Shown piece after piece: positions 16,778 to 25,483 of a stretch of 64,000 nucleotides of DNA. The notes beneath the pieces are model-generated. The model was not told the DNA's origin and ran no database searches. It saw nothing but the letters and a program-made list of their open reading frames with translations. Within the stretch, counting starts at the first letter, position 1, and the number at the start of each line of letters is the position of its first letter. Origin of the DNA: Terriglobia bacterium (GTDB lineage: Bacteria > Acidobacteriota > Terriglobia > UBA7540). A program made the position numbers and the translations under genes. Where the stretch lies: positions 186,001 to 250,000 of the forward strand of contig DASTAW010000008.1 of the NCBI GenBank assembly GCA_035712365.1. Reading direction: 5' to 3'.

Positions 16778-18994
16778 ATGACACAGGGAGACGTGTCTCA
16801 GAAGTTGCTCGCGAAGTCACGGCGCAGGAGGCTGACTGGAATTCTGGTCCTGTTCATGATCTTGCTCGCGCCGCTCCGTGCCGCCAATGCGCCTTCCGAA
16901 ACTTCTGAAGCGGCCGGGCATCCGACGGCCTTCCTCGATTCTTTTCAGTTTTCGACTCATACTTTTTCGAATTACCTGCCAACTCTGCTCGGGAATGGCT
17001 ACCTGTCTGCCGCGACGCGGTGGAATGGAACTTCCGCGGCAGAGGCGACGCTGGCAGGACTCTATGACCACCTCGAACAGAATTCCTACTCCTATCAGGC
17101 ATTGATTCCGTCGTGGAACAATTTCGACTATTGGAACGGTTCGCACTGGCTCGACCAAATCCCGGCTGATTCGATTCAAATGCAGGGGTATCTTCAGACG
17201 CTTGACATGCACAGTGGCGTGCTGACCACCCGCTTTGACTGGGTGGATGCAAATCACCGCACGCACGTCAACATCGAAGAGTTCCTGAGCCGGCGAAATT
17301 CGCACCTGGGAGTGGTTCAGATCGAACTGACTCCGGATTACGGAGTCGAAGCGGGACCGGTCACTTTCTCTTTCCCAGTGGGAGGCGAAACCGGTCCGCC
17401 TTTTGTCTGGGAAGGGGCTGAACTGCCGGGGGCGATCCCGATTCGCGAGGCGCGCGCAGACAGCGACCGGCAGGGTTTCGCTGTCGCTTGCCAAACACGC
17501 GACAGGAAAATCCAGGTGACAGAAGCCGTCCGCGTCGCGCTTCCTTCAAACCTGCCGCCGGTTCATCAGGTCAACCTCGGCTTTTCCTCGGACCTGAGGA
17601 AGCCCGCTCTCAACGTCAAGTTTATCGTCCAAAAAGGGCAGACCTACACATTCACCAAATTCGTCGCCGTGGCGTCCTCGCTCGACTCGCCGGCGCCAGA
17701 TTCCCAGGCGCACGCGCTTGCCAGGGAAGCGGAGGACATGGGGTTCGGCGAAATCCTCACACAGCACCAGAAGGCTTGGCAGGACCTGTGGCGCACCGAC
17801 ATTGTGATTCACGGGGATGTGGAGGCGCAGCGGGCTGTGCACGCGGCGATGTATTACCTCTTGTCGGAATTGAGAGCGGGCGCACACTCGAGCGTTCCAG
17901 CCATGTCGCTGCCGTCACGCGCCTACCTGGGGCGCATCTGGTGGGATGCTGACACCTGGATCTTCCCCGGCATTCTGGCGCTCCATCCGGAGCTGGCCCG
18001 CCCCATCGTCGCCTTTCGTGGGGAGCGGCTTGCGGCCGCCGAACAGAATGCGAAAATCCGCGGCTATCGCGGCGCTCTTTACCCCATGGAGTCTGCGGGT
18101 TCGGGGCAGGAAGCCGCGCCGGAATGGAGCAGTGAAATTCACGTGACGGGTGACGTCGCCATGGCGCAGTGGCGTTACTACCAGGCGACGGGCGACCTCA
18201 ACTGGCTTCGCAAGCACGGCTACCCCGTCATAAAGGCCGTAGCTGATTTCTGGGCCAGCCGCGCGACTTATGACCGGCAGCAGGGGCGTTTTCAAATTCT
18301 CCATGTGACGGGGCCGAACGAAGCCATCACCGACGTAAACAATGACGCCTACACGAACGCCATCGCGCAGCGCACTCTGGAGGCCGCAACAGAAGCAGCT
18401 CGCCTGCTGGGTGAAACTCCCGATCCCGAGTGGTCTCGCGCGAGCCAAAAACTCGTCATACCCTTTGATTCAAAGCGGCAGGTGCATCTGGAACATTCGG
18501 GTGATGAGGAAGGTAAGTATGCTCACGCGCTGATCCTGCTCACGTATCCGCTGGGATTGAATTTCCCCGGCGCCGTCGAGCAGAACGATCTCGATGCCTG
18601 CCTCAAGAACTTTGGGAAACCGGGTTATGAAGTTGGCATGCTGGGCAACTTTTATTCGATTGTGGCCTCAGAACTTGGCAAATGCGATCTGGCTTACAAG
18701 CTGTTTCTATCAATGATCCGGTCTTACGCGCAGCCGCCATTTGAGGCAATGACGGAGACGCCAGGCAACGGACGTGCGGTGTTTCTGACGGCAGAGGGCG
18801 CTTTTCTGCAACAGGTCATTTTCGGTTTTACCGGCTTGCGCTTCACAGACAACGGGCTGGAAGCCCGGTACCCGCCGCTCCTGCCGCCGACATGGCAGTC
18901 GCTGGAATTGCGGGGAATTAAATCGCGAGGAAAAATCTACGACGTCCGCGTGACTTCAGCAAATAAACTCGTCATGCGGCAAGTAGCCCGGTGA
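16778..18994 (+). CDS. GH65-like glycoside hydrolase/phosphorylase, exported
   Basis: 738 aa with a signal peptide (hydrophobic core LTGILVLFMILLAPL). The N-terminal beta-sandwich (about 45-330) precedes an (alpha/alpha)6 barrel containing RIWWDADTWIFPGIL and the GH65 signature HVTGPNEAITDVNNDAYTN, whose Glu is the expected general acid. GH65 enzymes cleave alpha-glucosides such as trehalose, kojibiose or maltose, some by phosphorolysis. Export makes simple hydrolysis more likely, because the protein-glucosylgalactosyl-hydroxylysine glucosidase branch is similar; this part is inferred. It follows the receptor terminator and is followed by a second GH65-like gene 87 bp later. Confidence 0.85.
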   Translation: MTQGDVSQKLLAKSRRRRLTGILVLFMILLAPLRAANAPSETSEAAGHPTAFLDSFQFSTHTFSNYLPTLLGNGYLSAATRWNGTSAAEATLAGLYDHLEQNSYSYQALIPSWNNFDYWNGSHWLDQIPADSIQMQGYLQTLDMHSGVLTTRFDWVDANHRTHVNIEEFLSRRNSHLGVVQIELTPDYGVEAGPVTFSFPVGGETGPPFVWEGAELPGAIPIREARADSDRQGFAVACQTRDRKIQVTEAVRVALPSNLPPVHQVNLGFSSDLRKPALNVKFIVQKGQTYTFTKFVAVASSLDSPAPDSQAHALAREAEDMGFGEILTQHQKAWQDLWRTDIVIHGDVEAQRAVHAAMYYLLSELRAGAHSSVPAMSLPSRAYLGRIWWDADTWIFPGILALHPELARPIVAFRGERLAAAEQNAKIRGYRGALYPMESAGSGQEAAPEWSSEIHVTGDVAMAQWRYYQATGDLNWLRKHGYPVIKAVADFWASRATYDRQQGRFQILHVTGPNEAITDVNNDAYTNAIAQRTLEAATEAARLLGETPDPEWSRASQKLVIPFDSKRQVHLEHSGDEEGKYAHALILLTYPLGLNFPGAVEQNDLDACLKNFGKPGYEVGMLGNFYSIVASELGKCDLAYKLFLSMIRSYAQPPFEAMTETPGNGRAVFLTAEGAFLQQVIFGFTGLRFTDNGLEARYPPLLPPTWQSLELRGIKSRGKIYDVRVTSANKLVMRQVAR

Positions 18995-19081
18995 AGATCC
19001 CGTTCCGGCTGTCCTCGCGGCGCAGCCCGGCCGGCACTCCATCTGAATTCGTATACTGAATGCCCGGGAGGAGAATAGGCA

Positions 19082-21226
19082 ATGGCCATTTCCAGACGCT
19101 CATTCATGAAGGACATGGGAATACTGGCAGGATTGTCATCGGGGGCGCCGAAACTGCTTGGAGGCTCGGCGCCCATGCTGAATTCCGGCCAGGCGTCATC
19201 TGCCGGAACGGCTCCGGGACCCATTCCGCGGATTGTGGTCAAGAACTTCTCTGAAAAGTTCTACTCTGCCTATCTGAGTAACGGGCTTATCGGCATCCGC
19301 CCGGGGCCGAATCCGCTGGTTCCCGCCAAGACAATGGTGAACGGGTTCGTTTACGCCAACATTCAATACAAAGTTGTGAGCCTTTCACCCGCACCCTACC
19401 CGCTTGCGACGGACTTTCGAGTCAATGACGTCAGCCTGCTGAAGCACCCCGAACTTGTTAAGGTTGAGCAACAGACCTTGGACATGGCCAGCGGCGAACT
19501 GCTCACGCAAATCGTATTCATGCCTCCGAACGGCGTTACGCTTCGTTTGAACGTTTTGCAGTTCGCCTGCCGAGCTGTGCCGTCTCTCCTATGCCAGATG
19601 AGCACGTTTTCCGTTTCGTCGGACGCGAAGGTCGAGGTCCACGCGTGCATTGACGCCGCTGAGTTCACCGGCTCCATCTACAGCACCCGGCCGCCCGAAA
19701 GCACCGAGATCGATCTTGCCGCCGGTTACCTCAGCCAGGGGGGATTGAGCAAACTTGGCGTGGCTGTCACGGTTCCGGTTGGCGAAGATTTCAAGAACCG
19801 TGGCGTGCAGGTAACAGGCCGCGCGTCTTTCGCTGCGGGCTTCAGCCTGGATGCAAAAGCCGGGCAGGTCTATCGCTTTCCCACCATTGCTGCAATGGTT
19901 TCAGACTTCTACCAGCCCGAGCCGGAGCAGGAAGCCATTCGCCAGGCGAAATGGGGAGCTATGCTGGGATTTGACCGGCTGCGCCGGCAGAATCGCGAGC
20001 ACTGGAGCAGCCTTTGGCAATCCCGCGTGAAAGTTTACCGTGACTCCGGCTCGCAGCGTGTTCTCGATTCAGCCTTCTTCTATCTTCATTCGAGCCTTCA
20101 TCCCTCGAACAAGAACGGCATGGCGCCTTTCGGACTTTCGCAATTTGACTATTACTGCGGGCACAGTTTTTGGGATACGGAGACGTGGTCTCTGCTTCCG
20201 ATCACGCTGGCGGCGCCAGCCACGGCGAAGTCATTGCTTGAGTTCAGGCTGCGGGGCCTTGAAAATGCGCGGCGGCTGGCCGCGTTATACGGCTATCGTG
20301 GCGCGCAATTCCCCTGGGAAGCAAGTCCCATTGACGGCGCCGACGTGACCCCTGCTTTCGCCGGCACCGGCTGGGAAGAGCAGCACATTACGCCGGATGT
20401 CGCGCTGGGTTTCTGGGAATATCAGATGGCGACGGCTGACGAGGAATTTCTCCGCGATGGAACGTGGCCCGTGCTTCGCGCTGTTGCCGAATGGATTGAA
20501 AGCCGGAGCGTGCGCACCTCCAGAGGATTCGAAATCCAGAACATCATGGGTCCGGACGAAGGAGTTGAGAACGTCAACAACAACTCCTATATGAACGTGA
20601 TCTGCCGGATGGTGATGGAAGCCGCTGTGCGCTGCGCCGGGCTGGTGGGAGCGAAGCCGCCGGCCGCCTGGGCCGCGATCGCGCGCTCGATTGTGATCCC
20701 GATTGACAAAGCTCGAAACATCGTCCTGCCTTACGACCATCCTCCCCAAGGGCCGAACTATTCCCTGGGCAACATGGCTATGCTCACCGTCCATGATCCG
20801 CCACTCGTACAGTCGTTGCTGAAGAACACTTATGAATATGAAGCGAAACTTCGTGCGGAGCGGCCGCAGGGGATAGGCTTCGCCCTGGACGCCGTTGCTG
20901 CAACGGCCGCGTTTTTCGGTGACCGCAGCGCGGCCGCAACACTCTATCGCAAGTCCTGGCAGAATGTATGGGTCGAGCCGTATGGGATGATCAAAGAAGC
21001 CCCCAGTGAAGACTACGCCTGCTTCATTACCAACTTTGGTTCGTTACTCCAGACCGCCATGGTCGGATTTACGGGAATTCGCGCGACTGCTCCGGGATGG
21101 GCCAAGTATCCGGCCACGCTCCCGGAAGGGTGGGACAGCATCGAGATTGATCGAGTGTGGCTTGGCGGCATTCCAAGAAGTCTCGCCGCTCGAAACGGCC
21201 AGAAAGCGGAACTTTCTGCTTTATAA
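19082..21226 (+). CDS. Second GH65-like enzyme, Tat-exported
   Basis: 714 aa. The start ATG has GGGAGGAG upstream. The N-terminus SRRSFMKDMGILAG is a twin-arginine signal. The protein has the same two-part layout as its neighbour. HSFWDTETWSLLPI is the barrel motif and NIMGPDEGVENVNNNSYMN carries the GH65 catalytic Glu (GPDE). Overall similarity to the previous gene is low apart from these blocks, so the pair is divergent, not a recent duplication. Export by Tat against a probable Sec signal in the neighbour suggests different folding or cofactor needs. Substrate unknown. Confidence 0.85.
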   Translation: MAISRRSFMKDMGILAGLSSGAPKLLGGSAPMLNSGQASSAGTAPGPIPRIVVKNFSEKFYSAYLSNGLIGIRPGPNPLVPAKTMVNGFVYANIQYKVVSLSPAPYPLATDFRVNDVSLLKHPELVKVEQQTLDMASGELLTQIVFMPPNGVTLRLNVLQFACRAVPSLLCQMSTFSVSSDAKVEVHACIDAAEFTGSIYSTRPPESTEIDLAAGYLSQGGLSKLGVAVTVPVGEDFKNRGVQVTGRASFAAGFSLDAKAGQVYRFPTIAAMVSDFYQPEPEQEAIRQAKWGAMLGFDRLRRQNREHWSSLWQSRVKVYRDSGSQRVLDSAFFYLHSSLHPSNKNGMAPFGLSQFDYYCGHSFWDTETWSLLPITLAAPATAKSLLEFRLRGLENARRLAALYGYRGAQFPWEASPIDGADVTPAFAGTGWEEQHITPDVALGFWEYQMATADEEFLRDGTWPVLRAVAEWIESRSVRTSRGFEIQNIMGPDEGVENVNNNSYMNVICRMVMEAAVRCAGLVGAKPPAAWAAIARSIVIPIDKARNIVLPYDHPPQGPNYSLGNMAMLTVHDPPLVQSLLKNTYEYEAKLRAERPQGIGFALDAVAATAAFFGDRSAAATLYRKSWQNVWVEPYGMIKEAPSEDYACFITNFGSLLQTAMVGFTGIRATAPGWAKYPATLPEGWDSIEIDRVWLGGIPRSLAARNGQKAELSAL

Positions 21227-21265
21227 TTCGGTTCGAGCAGGCCATTGCCCTCGCACACCCTCCAC

Positions 21266-21320
21266 AGCGCACAGGAGGATTTCCATATCATAAATGCCAG
21301 CCGGCAGCCCACAACAATGC
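21266..21320. repeat. Left copy of an imperfect ~55-bp direct repeat
   Basis: It runs from AGCGCACAGGAGGATT to CCCACAACAATGC. The right copy is at 24999-25058 and differs by several substitutions and about 5 bp of indels. The two copies enclose the relic region and the kinase/flavoenzyme pair. Confidence 0.65.
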
Positions 21321-21410
21321 AACAACCAGGCCCGCATTTCGTGCCCGGTCAATACCACGGCGCTACGGTGCAAGCGAGGAACAAGCCCTTCGTGCAAACC
21401 AGCCAGATCT

Positions 21411-21582
21411 CAACTATACTGATGGCCGCCGGGCGGTGTTGCCCGCCTGTTTTTTCGGTCAGAGCAAATCATACTTGCGGAGTTATAACCGTGAAGCGTC
21501 GGGAATTCGTCAGGGACCTGCTGCTTGCGGGGGTGCGCTAGCCTGCCGCCCCAATCTTGAACTTGCGGCGGCCATGCCGCCG
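21411..21582 (+). pseudogene. 5' relic of a DUF5054 (GH38-like) gene
   Basis: From the leader CAACTATACTGATGGCCGCC onward this copies the upstream region and first ~32 codons of the intact DUF5054 gene at 43285. The Tat start V-K-R-R-E-F-V-R-D-L-L-L-A-G is preserved from a GTG at 21491. One base is lost after codon 14 or so (CTTGCGGGGG against CTTGCGGGCGG), which shifts the frame into a TAG. Similarity stops at GCCGCCGGCT (about 21582), where PP2C sequence begins. The 3' end of the same gene family lies at 25071-25163. Not a functional gene. Confidence 0.8.
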
Positions 21583-21657
21583 GCTCTCCAGACCTTCCGC
21601 AGTGGCCAACCCCAGCGTGACGATGAGACCCTGCTGATCCTTCAATATTTCAAATGA
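21583..21657 (+). pseudogene. 3' relic of a SpoIIE/PP2C phosphatase gene
   Basis: The 24 codons ending FRSGQPQRDDETLLILQYFK and the following TGAGTCAAAA match the end of the phosphatase at 10296-11063 (which ends FRSGQPQRDDETLLVLQHAG, then TGAGTCAAAA) nearly base for base. Nothing else of the gene is present. It is fused directly to the DUF5054 relic, so the junction is a recombination or deletion scar. It probably comes from a lost paralog. Confidence 0.8.
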
Positions 21658-21782
21658 GTCAAAACATGGGGGAGCACTTCAATTGGTGCTTCAGGCAAAT
21701 CGCGTTCTTTACGCGGGTGCCTCTCTTGCGGCACATTTCCCGATCCGTCAGGCGAGAACAGATCCCGGACCGTAGCTCGCCA

Positions 21783-23228
21783 TCACACTTCGGTAACGGG
21801 CTCTTTCGGCTGCGCAACGGGTAGATAAACCTGGAACCGAGTGTCACCGGGCCGCGAGGAAACACGGATTTCACCGTGGTGGTTCCTCACAATTCTGCAA
21901 GCGGTGTCGAGCCCGAGACCAGTTCCCTCCCCAACACCTTTGGTGGTAAAGAAAGGATCAAAGATGTGAGGTAGCACGTCGACCGGGATTCCAGGGCCGT
22001 TGTCGCAGATCTCCACCAGGATGCGGTCAATATCACCGGCTGTCCGCACTCGAAGTTCACCCTGGCCGTGCATGGCTTCTATGGCGTTGTCGATCAGATT
22101 TGTCCAAATCTGGTTGAGCTGTCCCCCGTAGGCACAAACCCGCGGAAGGCCCTTGTCGTATTCACGGACGACATGGATGCCGCGTTTGATCTGGTGGCCC
22201 AGTATCGTCAGCGTATTCTCCAAGCCCTGGTGCACATCAGTCTCCTCCATGGCGGGCCGGTCCATGTGGGAGTACTCTTTAACTGCCCGAACCAGTTCAG
22301 AAATGCGCCTGGTGCTGTTTTCAATCTCGCCAATCAGCCTAACAACGCTGATCAGCGAACTCATGCGAATGAGCGCGTCGTTCAGGACATCTTCACTCAC
22401 CTCGGCAGCCAGGCTTTCCAGCCTCGGGACTTCTACCCCTACGTCAGCGAGCACTGGAGCTATCTTCCAGGCATCAGGTACCTGCCGCCTTTCAAGCCAG
22501 CTAACGATCTGTTCCTCGCGATCGCTTTGCGCCAGAGGGTCAAGGGGGATCGGCGGCTTATGTTCGCCCGCTTCACGCTCAAAGCGGAGGATGGTTTCAC
22601 GTTCCTCCGGGGACAGGGCATGCCGCGCAAGCCTGATGCTGGCATCGCGAACGGTCTCGAGCGTTTCGCGAAGGCTTGCCGTCGCCCGCTGCGCCGCTGC
22701 CGCTGGATTGTTCAACTCATGCGCGAGACCTGCTGAAAGTTTACCAAGTGCTACAAGCTTGTCGCGCTGGGTTTCTACGCGAGTCGTCTCACGGATGCGA
22801 TCAGCCAGAAGGCCCACGAAACGTTCGCCGAGCTGGGGGATGCGTTGCAACATCTCGGGAAAATAATGTTTGTGAAGCAGCAGGCCGCGCGTTGCCAAAA
22901 CGGCCTGGCCGGTACCCCGGTACTGCGTCATCCGGGAATAAGGCAGCAACCCGGTGACATTCCCGGCGGTGACTCTGTAAACGGGTGAATCGGGCCCGCC
23001 ACTGAGTTGAAACCGGATTTCTCCCTCAAGAATGACGAAAAGCGTTTCGGCGGGATCGCCTACCTGAATGAAAACCTCGCCGGGCCGGAGGTAGGCCTCT
23101 TCAAATTTCTCAGCCAGCCAACCGAGGGCCTCTTCGGGCAAGTCGGAAAAGATTTCGACCTTGCGCAAGTCATCCATCAGGCGCCTGCTATTTTCCGTGT
23201 TCAAGTGTTCCGCCATTTCACACCACAT
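21783..23228 (-). CDS. Sensor histidine kinase with N-terminal cyclic-nucleotide-binding domain
   Basis: 481 aa. Residues about 20-145 form a Crp-type cNMP-binding fold (LRPGEVFIQVGDPAETLFVILEG). The dimerisation/phosphoacceptor helix holds His170 in SAGLAHELNNPAAAA, and the ATPase domain shows LIDNAIEAM, ICDNGPGIP and GTGLGLD. There is no transmembrane segment, so it is a soluble kinase. It overlaps the stop of the upstream flavoenzyme gene by 11 bp, so the two are translationally coupled, and the receiver domain of that protein is the obvious phosphate acceptor. A second start ATG 12 bp downstream is possible. The ligand (cyclic nucleotide or other) is not known. Confidence 0.92.
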   Translation of the reverse strand: MWCEMAEHLNTENSRRLMDDLRKVEIFSDLPEEALGWLAEKFEEAYLRPGEVFIQVGDPAETLFVILEGEIRFQLSGGPDSPVYRVTAGNVTGLLPYSRMTQYRGTGQAVLATRGLLLHKHYFPEMLQRIPQLGERFVGLLADRIRETTRVETQRDKLVALGKLSAGLAHELNNPAAAAQRATASLRETLETVRDASIRLARHALSPEERETILRFEREAGEHKPPIPLDPLAQSDREEQIVSWLERRQVPDAWKIAPVLADVGVEVPRLESLAAEVSEDVLNDALIRMSSLISVVRLIGEIENSTRRISELVRAVKEYSHMDRPAMEETDVHQGLENTLTILGHQIKRGIHVVREYDKGLPRVCAYGGQLNQIWTNLIDNAIEAMHGQGELRVRTAGDIDRILVEICDNGPGIPVDVLPHIFDPFFTTKGVGEGTGLGLDTACRIVRNHHGEIRVSSRPGDTRFQVYLPVAQPKEPVTEV

Positions 23229-24888
23229 TCAGGTATTGGTGAATGAATTGGACCGCAATAGAGCCTTCGCCCACCCCGGACGCAACCCGCTTCACCGAAC
23301 CGTGGCGGACATCCCCCGCCGCGAAGATGCCTGGCACGCTCGTTTCCATCCAGTACGGGTCACGCTCCAGCGGCCATCCGCGGGGAGGCTTTCCGTCACT
23401 CAAAAGGTCGGCGCCGGTAAAAATAAATCCGCGCGGGTCGCGCTCGACGACACCAGCCAGCCAGTCCGTGCGAGGCTCGGCGCCGATGAAAACGTAGAGC
23501 GAATTTGCGGGCACGCGGCTGGTCTCATTGCTATCCTCGCAGTGAATTGAGATCGCTTCCAGCCGCTCCCCGCCGTGGACTTCCACAACGCGCGTGCCCG
23601 TTTCCACTTCGATCTTGGGGGTCCGCTTGATCTGGTCAATCAGGTACCGGGACATCGTTGCGGATAGAGATGGCCGACGCACCAGCATCACTACACGCCG
23701 CGCATACTTGGAAAAATGCATTGCAGCCTGGCCGGCGGAATTTGCACCGCCTATGATATAAACATCTTCGTCCTTGCACGACACGGCCTCGGTCATAGCT
23801 GATCCGTAGTAGAGGCCGCGCCCCTGCAGTTGCGCGGCGCCCGGCACGTCCAGCCAGCGGTAGGAAACACCGGTGGCGATCAGCAACGCTTTACAACCAA
23901 GCGCGCTGCCGTCGGCCAGTTTGACGGTTCGGGTCGAGCCTTCTGCGCGAGCGCCAATAGCGTGCTGCGGCGCGAGGATTTCCACCCCGAATCGCCGTGC
24001 CTGGGTCACGGCGCGCCGGGCCAGGTCACCACCACTGAGGCCGGAGGGAAAGCCCAGGTAGTTCTCAATTCGGGAACTCATCCCGGCCTGGCCTCCAGGC
24101 GCTTCCATTTCAATCATCACCGTACGCAGACCTTCCGAAGCGCCGTAAACCGCCGCCGCCAGCCCTGCCGGACCGCCCCCGACGATCACAAGGTCGTAGA
24201 ACGCCATTTCCGGCCGCACCCGCAACCCAAGTTTCTCGGCGAGGTCTGCCGTGCCGGGAGCAGCCAGTGAGGACCCATCGGGAAAAAACACCATCGGCAG
24301 GTTGGATGCCTCGGCTCCCGAAGCTTCTCGCAGCCGGCGCACCTCCGGGTCGCGTTCCGCCGTCTCCACATCAAGCCAGCGGTAGGGTGCCTGATTGCGG
24401 GCTAAGAAATCCCTCAGGGCGTATGCGTGCGATGACCAGCGTGTGCCGAGGACCCGAACACCTTCGAAGCGGGGACGAGCTCGCGCCTGCCAATCATCCA
24501 GAAGGTCGTCAATCACAGGGTAAAGGTGCTCATCCGGAGGGTCCCAAGGCTTCAGCAGGTAGTGATGAACTTCAGCTTCATTAATTGCCCGAATTGCCGC
24601 CTCAGTATCAGCGTAGGCTGTGAGAAGCACCCGCTTAGCATCCGGGAAAAGCTTCATGGCCTCGCTCAGAAACTCCACGCCCGTCATTCGCGGCATCCGC
24701 TGGTCTGCCAGCAGCAGCCCTACAGAGTCGTCCCGCTGTTTGAGGCTACGAAGGCTCTCGAGGGCTGTCGTCCCGGAATCTGCGCGCAGGACGCGGTAGC
24801 GGCCGGCATACCGCCGTCGCAAGTCACGCTCAACGGCGAGCAGGACTTCGGCATCGTCGTCTACGGTTATGATGGTTGGCTTCGCCAT
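23218..24888 (-). CDS. Response regulator fused to a thioredoxin-reductase-like flavoprotein
   Basis: 556 aa from the ATG at 24888 (MAKPTIITVDDD). The receiver domain (5-130) is complete: acidic pocket VDDD, phosphoacceptor Asp62 in LLADQRMP, Thr90 and Lys113 (LLKPW). Residues about 145-220 look like a glutaredoxin fold with the cis-Pro (NLPMVFF) but no CxxC (TRWSSHAY). From 230 it is a pyridine nucleotide-disulfide reductase: FAD motif GGGPAG (237-242), NADPH block IIGGANSAGQAAMHF with VRRPS, and FAADVRHG-like end (AAGDVRHG). The redox CxxC of thioredoxin reductase is absent (GLYYGSAMTEAV at that place). NCBI-type names for this layout are fused response regulator/thioredoxin-disulfide reductase. 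It is likely phosphorylated by the adjacent kinase; the reaction is unknown. Confidence 0.9.
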   Translation of the reverse strand: MAKPTIITVDDDAEVLLAVERDLRRRYAGRYRVLRADSGTTALESLRSLKQRDDSVGLLLADQRMPRMTGVEFLSEAMKLFPDAKRVLLTAYADTEAAIRAINEAEVHHYLLKPWDPPDEHLYPVIDDLLDDWQARARPRFEGVRVLGTRWSSHAYALRDFLARNQAPYRWLDVETAERDPEVRRLREASGAEASNLPMVFFPDGSSLAAPGTADLAEKLGLRVRPEMAFYDLVIVGGGPAGLAAAVYGASEGLRTVMIEMEAPGGQAGMSSRIENYLGFPSGLSGGDLARRAVTQARRFGVEILAPQHAIGARAEGSTRTVKLADGSALGCKALLIATGVSYRWLDVPGAAQLQGRGLYYGSAMTEAVSCKDEDVYIIGGANSAGQAAMHFSKYARRVVMLVRRPSLSATMSRYLIDQIKRTPKIEVETGTRVVEVHGGERLEAISIHCEDSNETSRVPANSLYVFIGAEPRTDWLAGVVERDPRGFIFTGADLLSDGKPPRGWPLERDPYWMETSVPGIFAAGDVRHGSVKRVASGVGEGSIAVQFIHQYLNVV

Positions 24889-24998
24889 GGCGAACTCACA
24901 ACCGAAAGCTCTTCGCGCGGAGACTCCCACCCGAAGTCATTCCCGCACCTTTCGCCTTCAAATGCCCCCGCTGTACAGTCCGGTGCAACAATGCCCAG

Positions 24999-25058
24999 AG
25001 CGCACATGAGGATTCTCATATCTTAATTGCCAGCCGTCGCCCCAGTCCACAACAATGC
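24999..25058. repeat. Right copy of the imperfect direct repeat
   Basis: It runs from AGCGCACATGAGGATT to TCCACAACAATGC, matching 21266-21320 with small indels. It abuts the 3' DUF5054 relic. Confidence 0.65.
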
Positions 25059-25070
25059 TTGAGCCGGACG

Positions 25071-25163
25071 TTTCACTTCAGCGTCTTTAATAACGCCTGG
25101 GTCTCAAACTATGTCCAGTGGTTTGGACAGGACACGCGCTTCTGCTTTGTCGTGCGAACATAA
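25071..25163 (+). pseudogene. 3' relic of a DUF5054 (GH38-like) gene
   Basis: Thirty codons and a TAA: FHFSVFNNAW, then WFGQDTRFCFVVRT, match the last residues of the intact protein at 43285-45369 (FHFSLFNNAW, WFGEDTRFRFILRAT) at about 70 percent identity. The rest of the gene is missing. With the 5' relic at 21411 it brackets the kinase/flavoenzyme pair. Confidence 0.8.
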
Positions 25164-25483
25164 TTCCCCCTGCGCACCATACGTCGTCTCTGCCAACATT
25201 TTGAATTACATGCGGCGCCGGTATTCCTGCTGACCCGCTCCTTGCGAGTGGTGGTGTGACGAAGCCCCTCTAAGATTCCTCTGATTCCCGGTCTCGGGCC
25301 TTCGCGGCGGCTGCCCGGATTGCGCCATCCATCCACTTGGAATCACCGTGGGACTTTGATGGTAATCGCCGGCCCAATACCGACGATAGATTCGGCGCGC
25401 GGCAACCGTTGTCCAGGCACGTTGTGGAGAGTGCCGTGTGGGGCTCACGATCCGATGCCATTGCCGCAGTGCGCGAGCTTATC
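25164..25483. other. Intergenic region, no gene seen
   Basis: About 320 bp downstream of the nnrS-like gene. Several overlapping short ORFs exist on both strands, but none has recognisable content, a signal peptide or a ribosome-binding site. It may be decayed sequence continuing the relic zone. Confidence 0.35.

Noticed and set aside
24876-25163. 95-codon open frame on the plus strand before nnrS
   Set aside because: Only its last 30 codons resemble a known protein (end of DUF5054). The rest covers the start of the opposite-strand flavoenzyme gene and the direct repeat, so it is treated as a relic.
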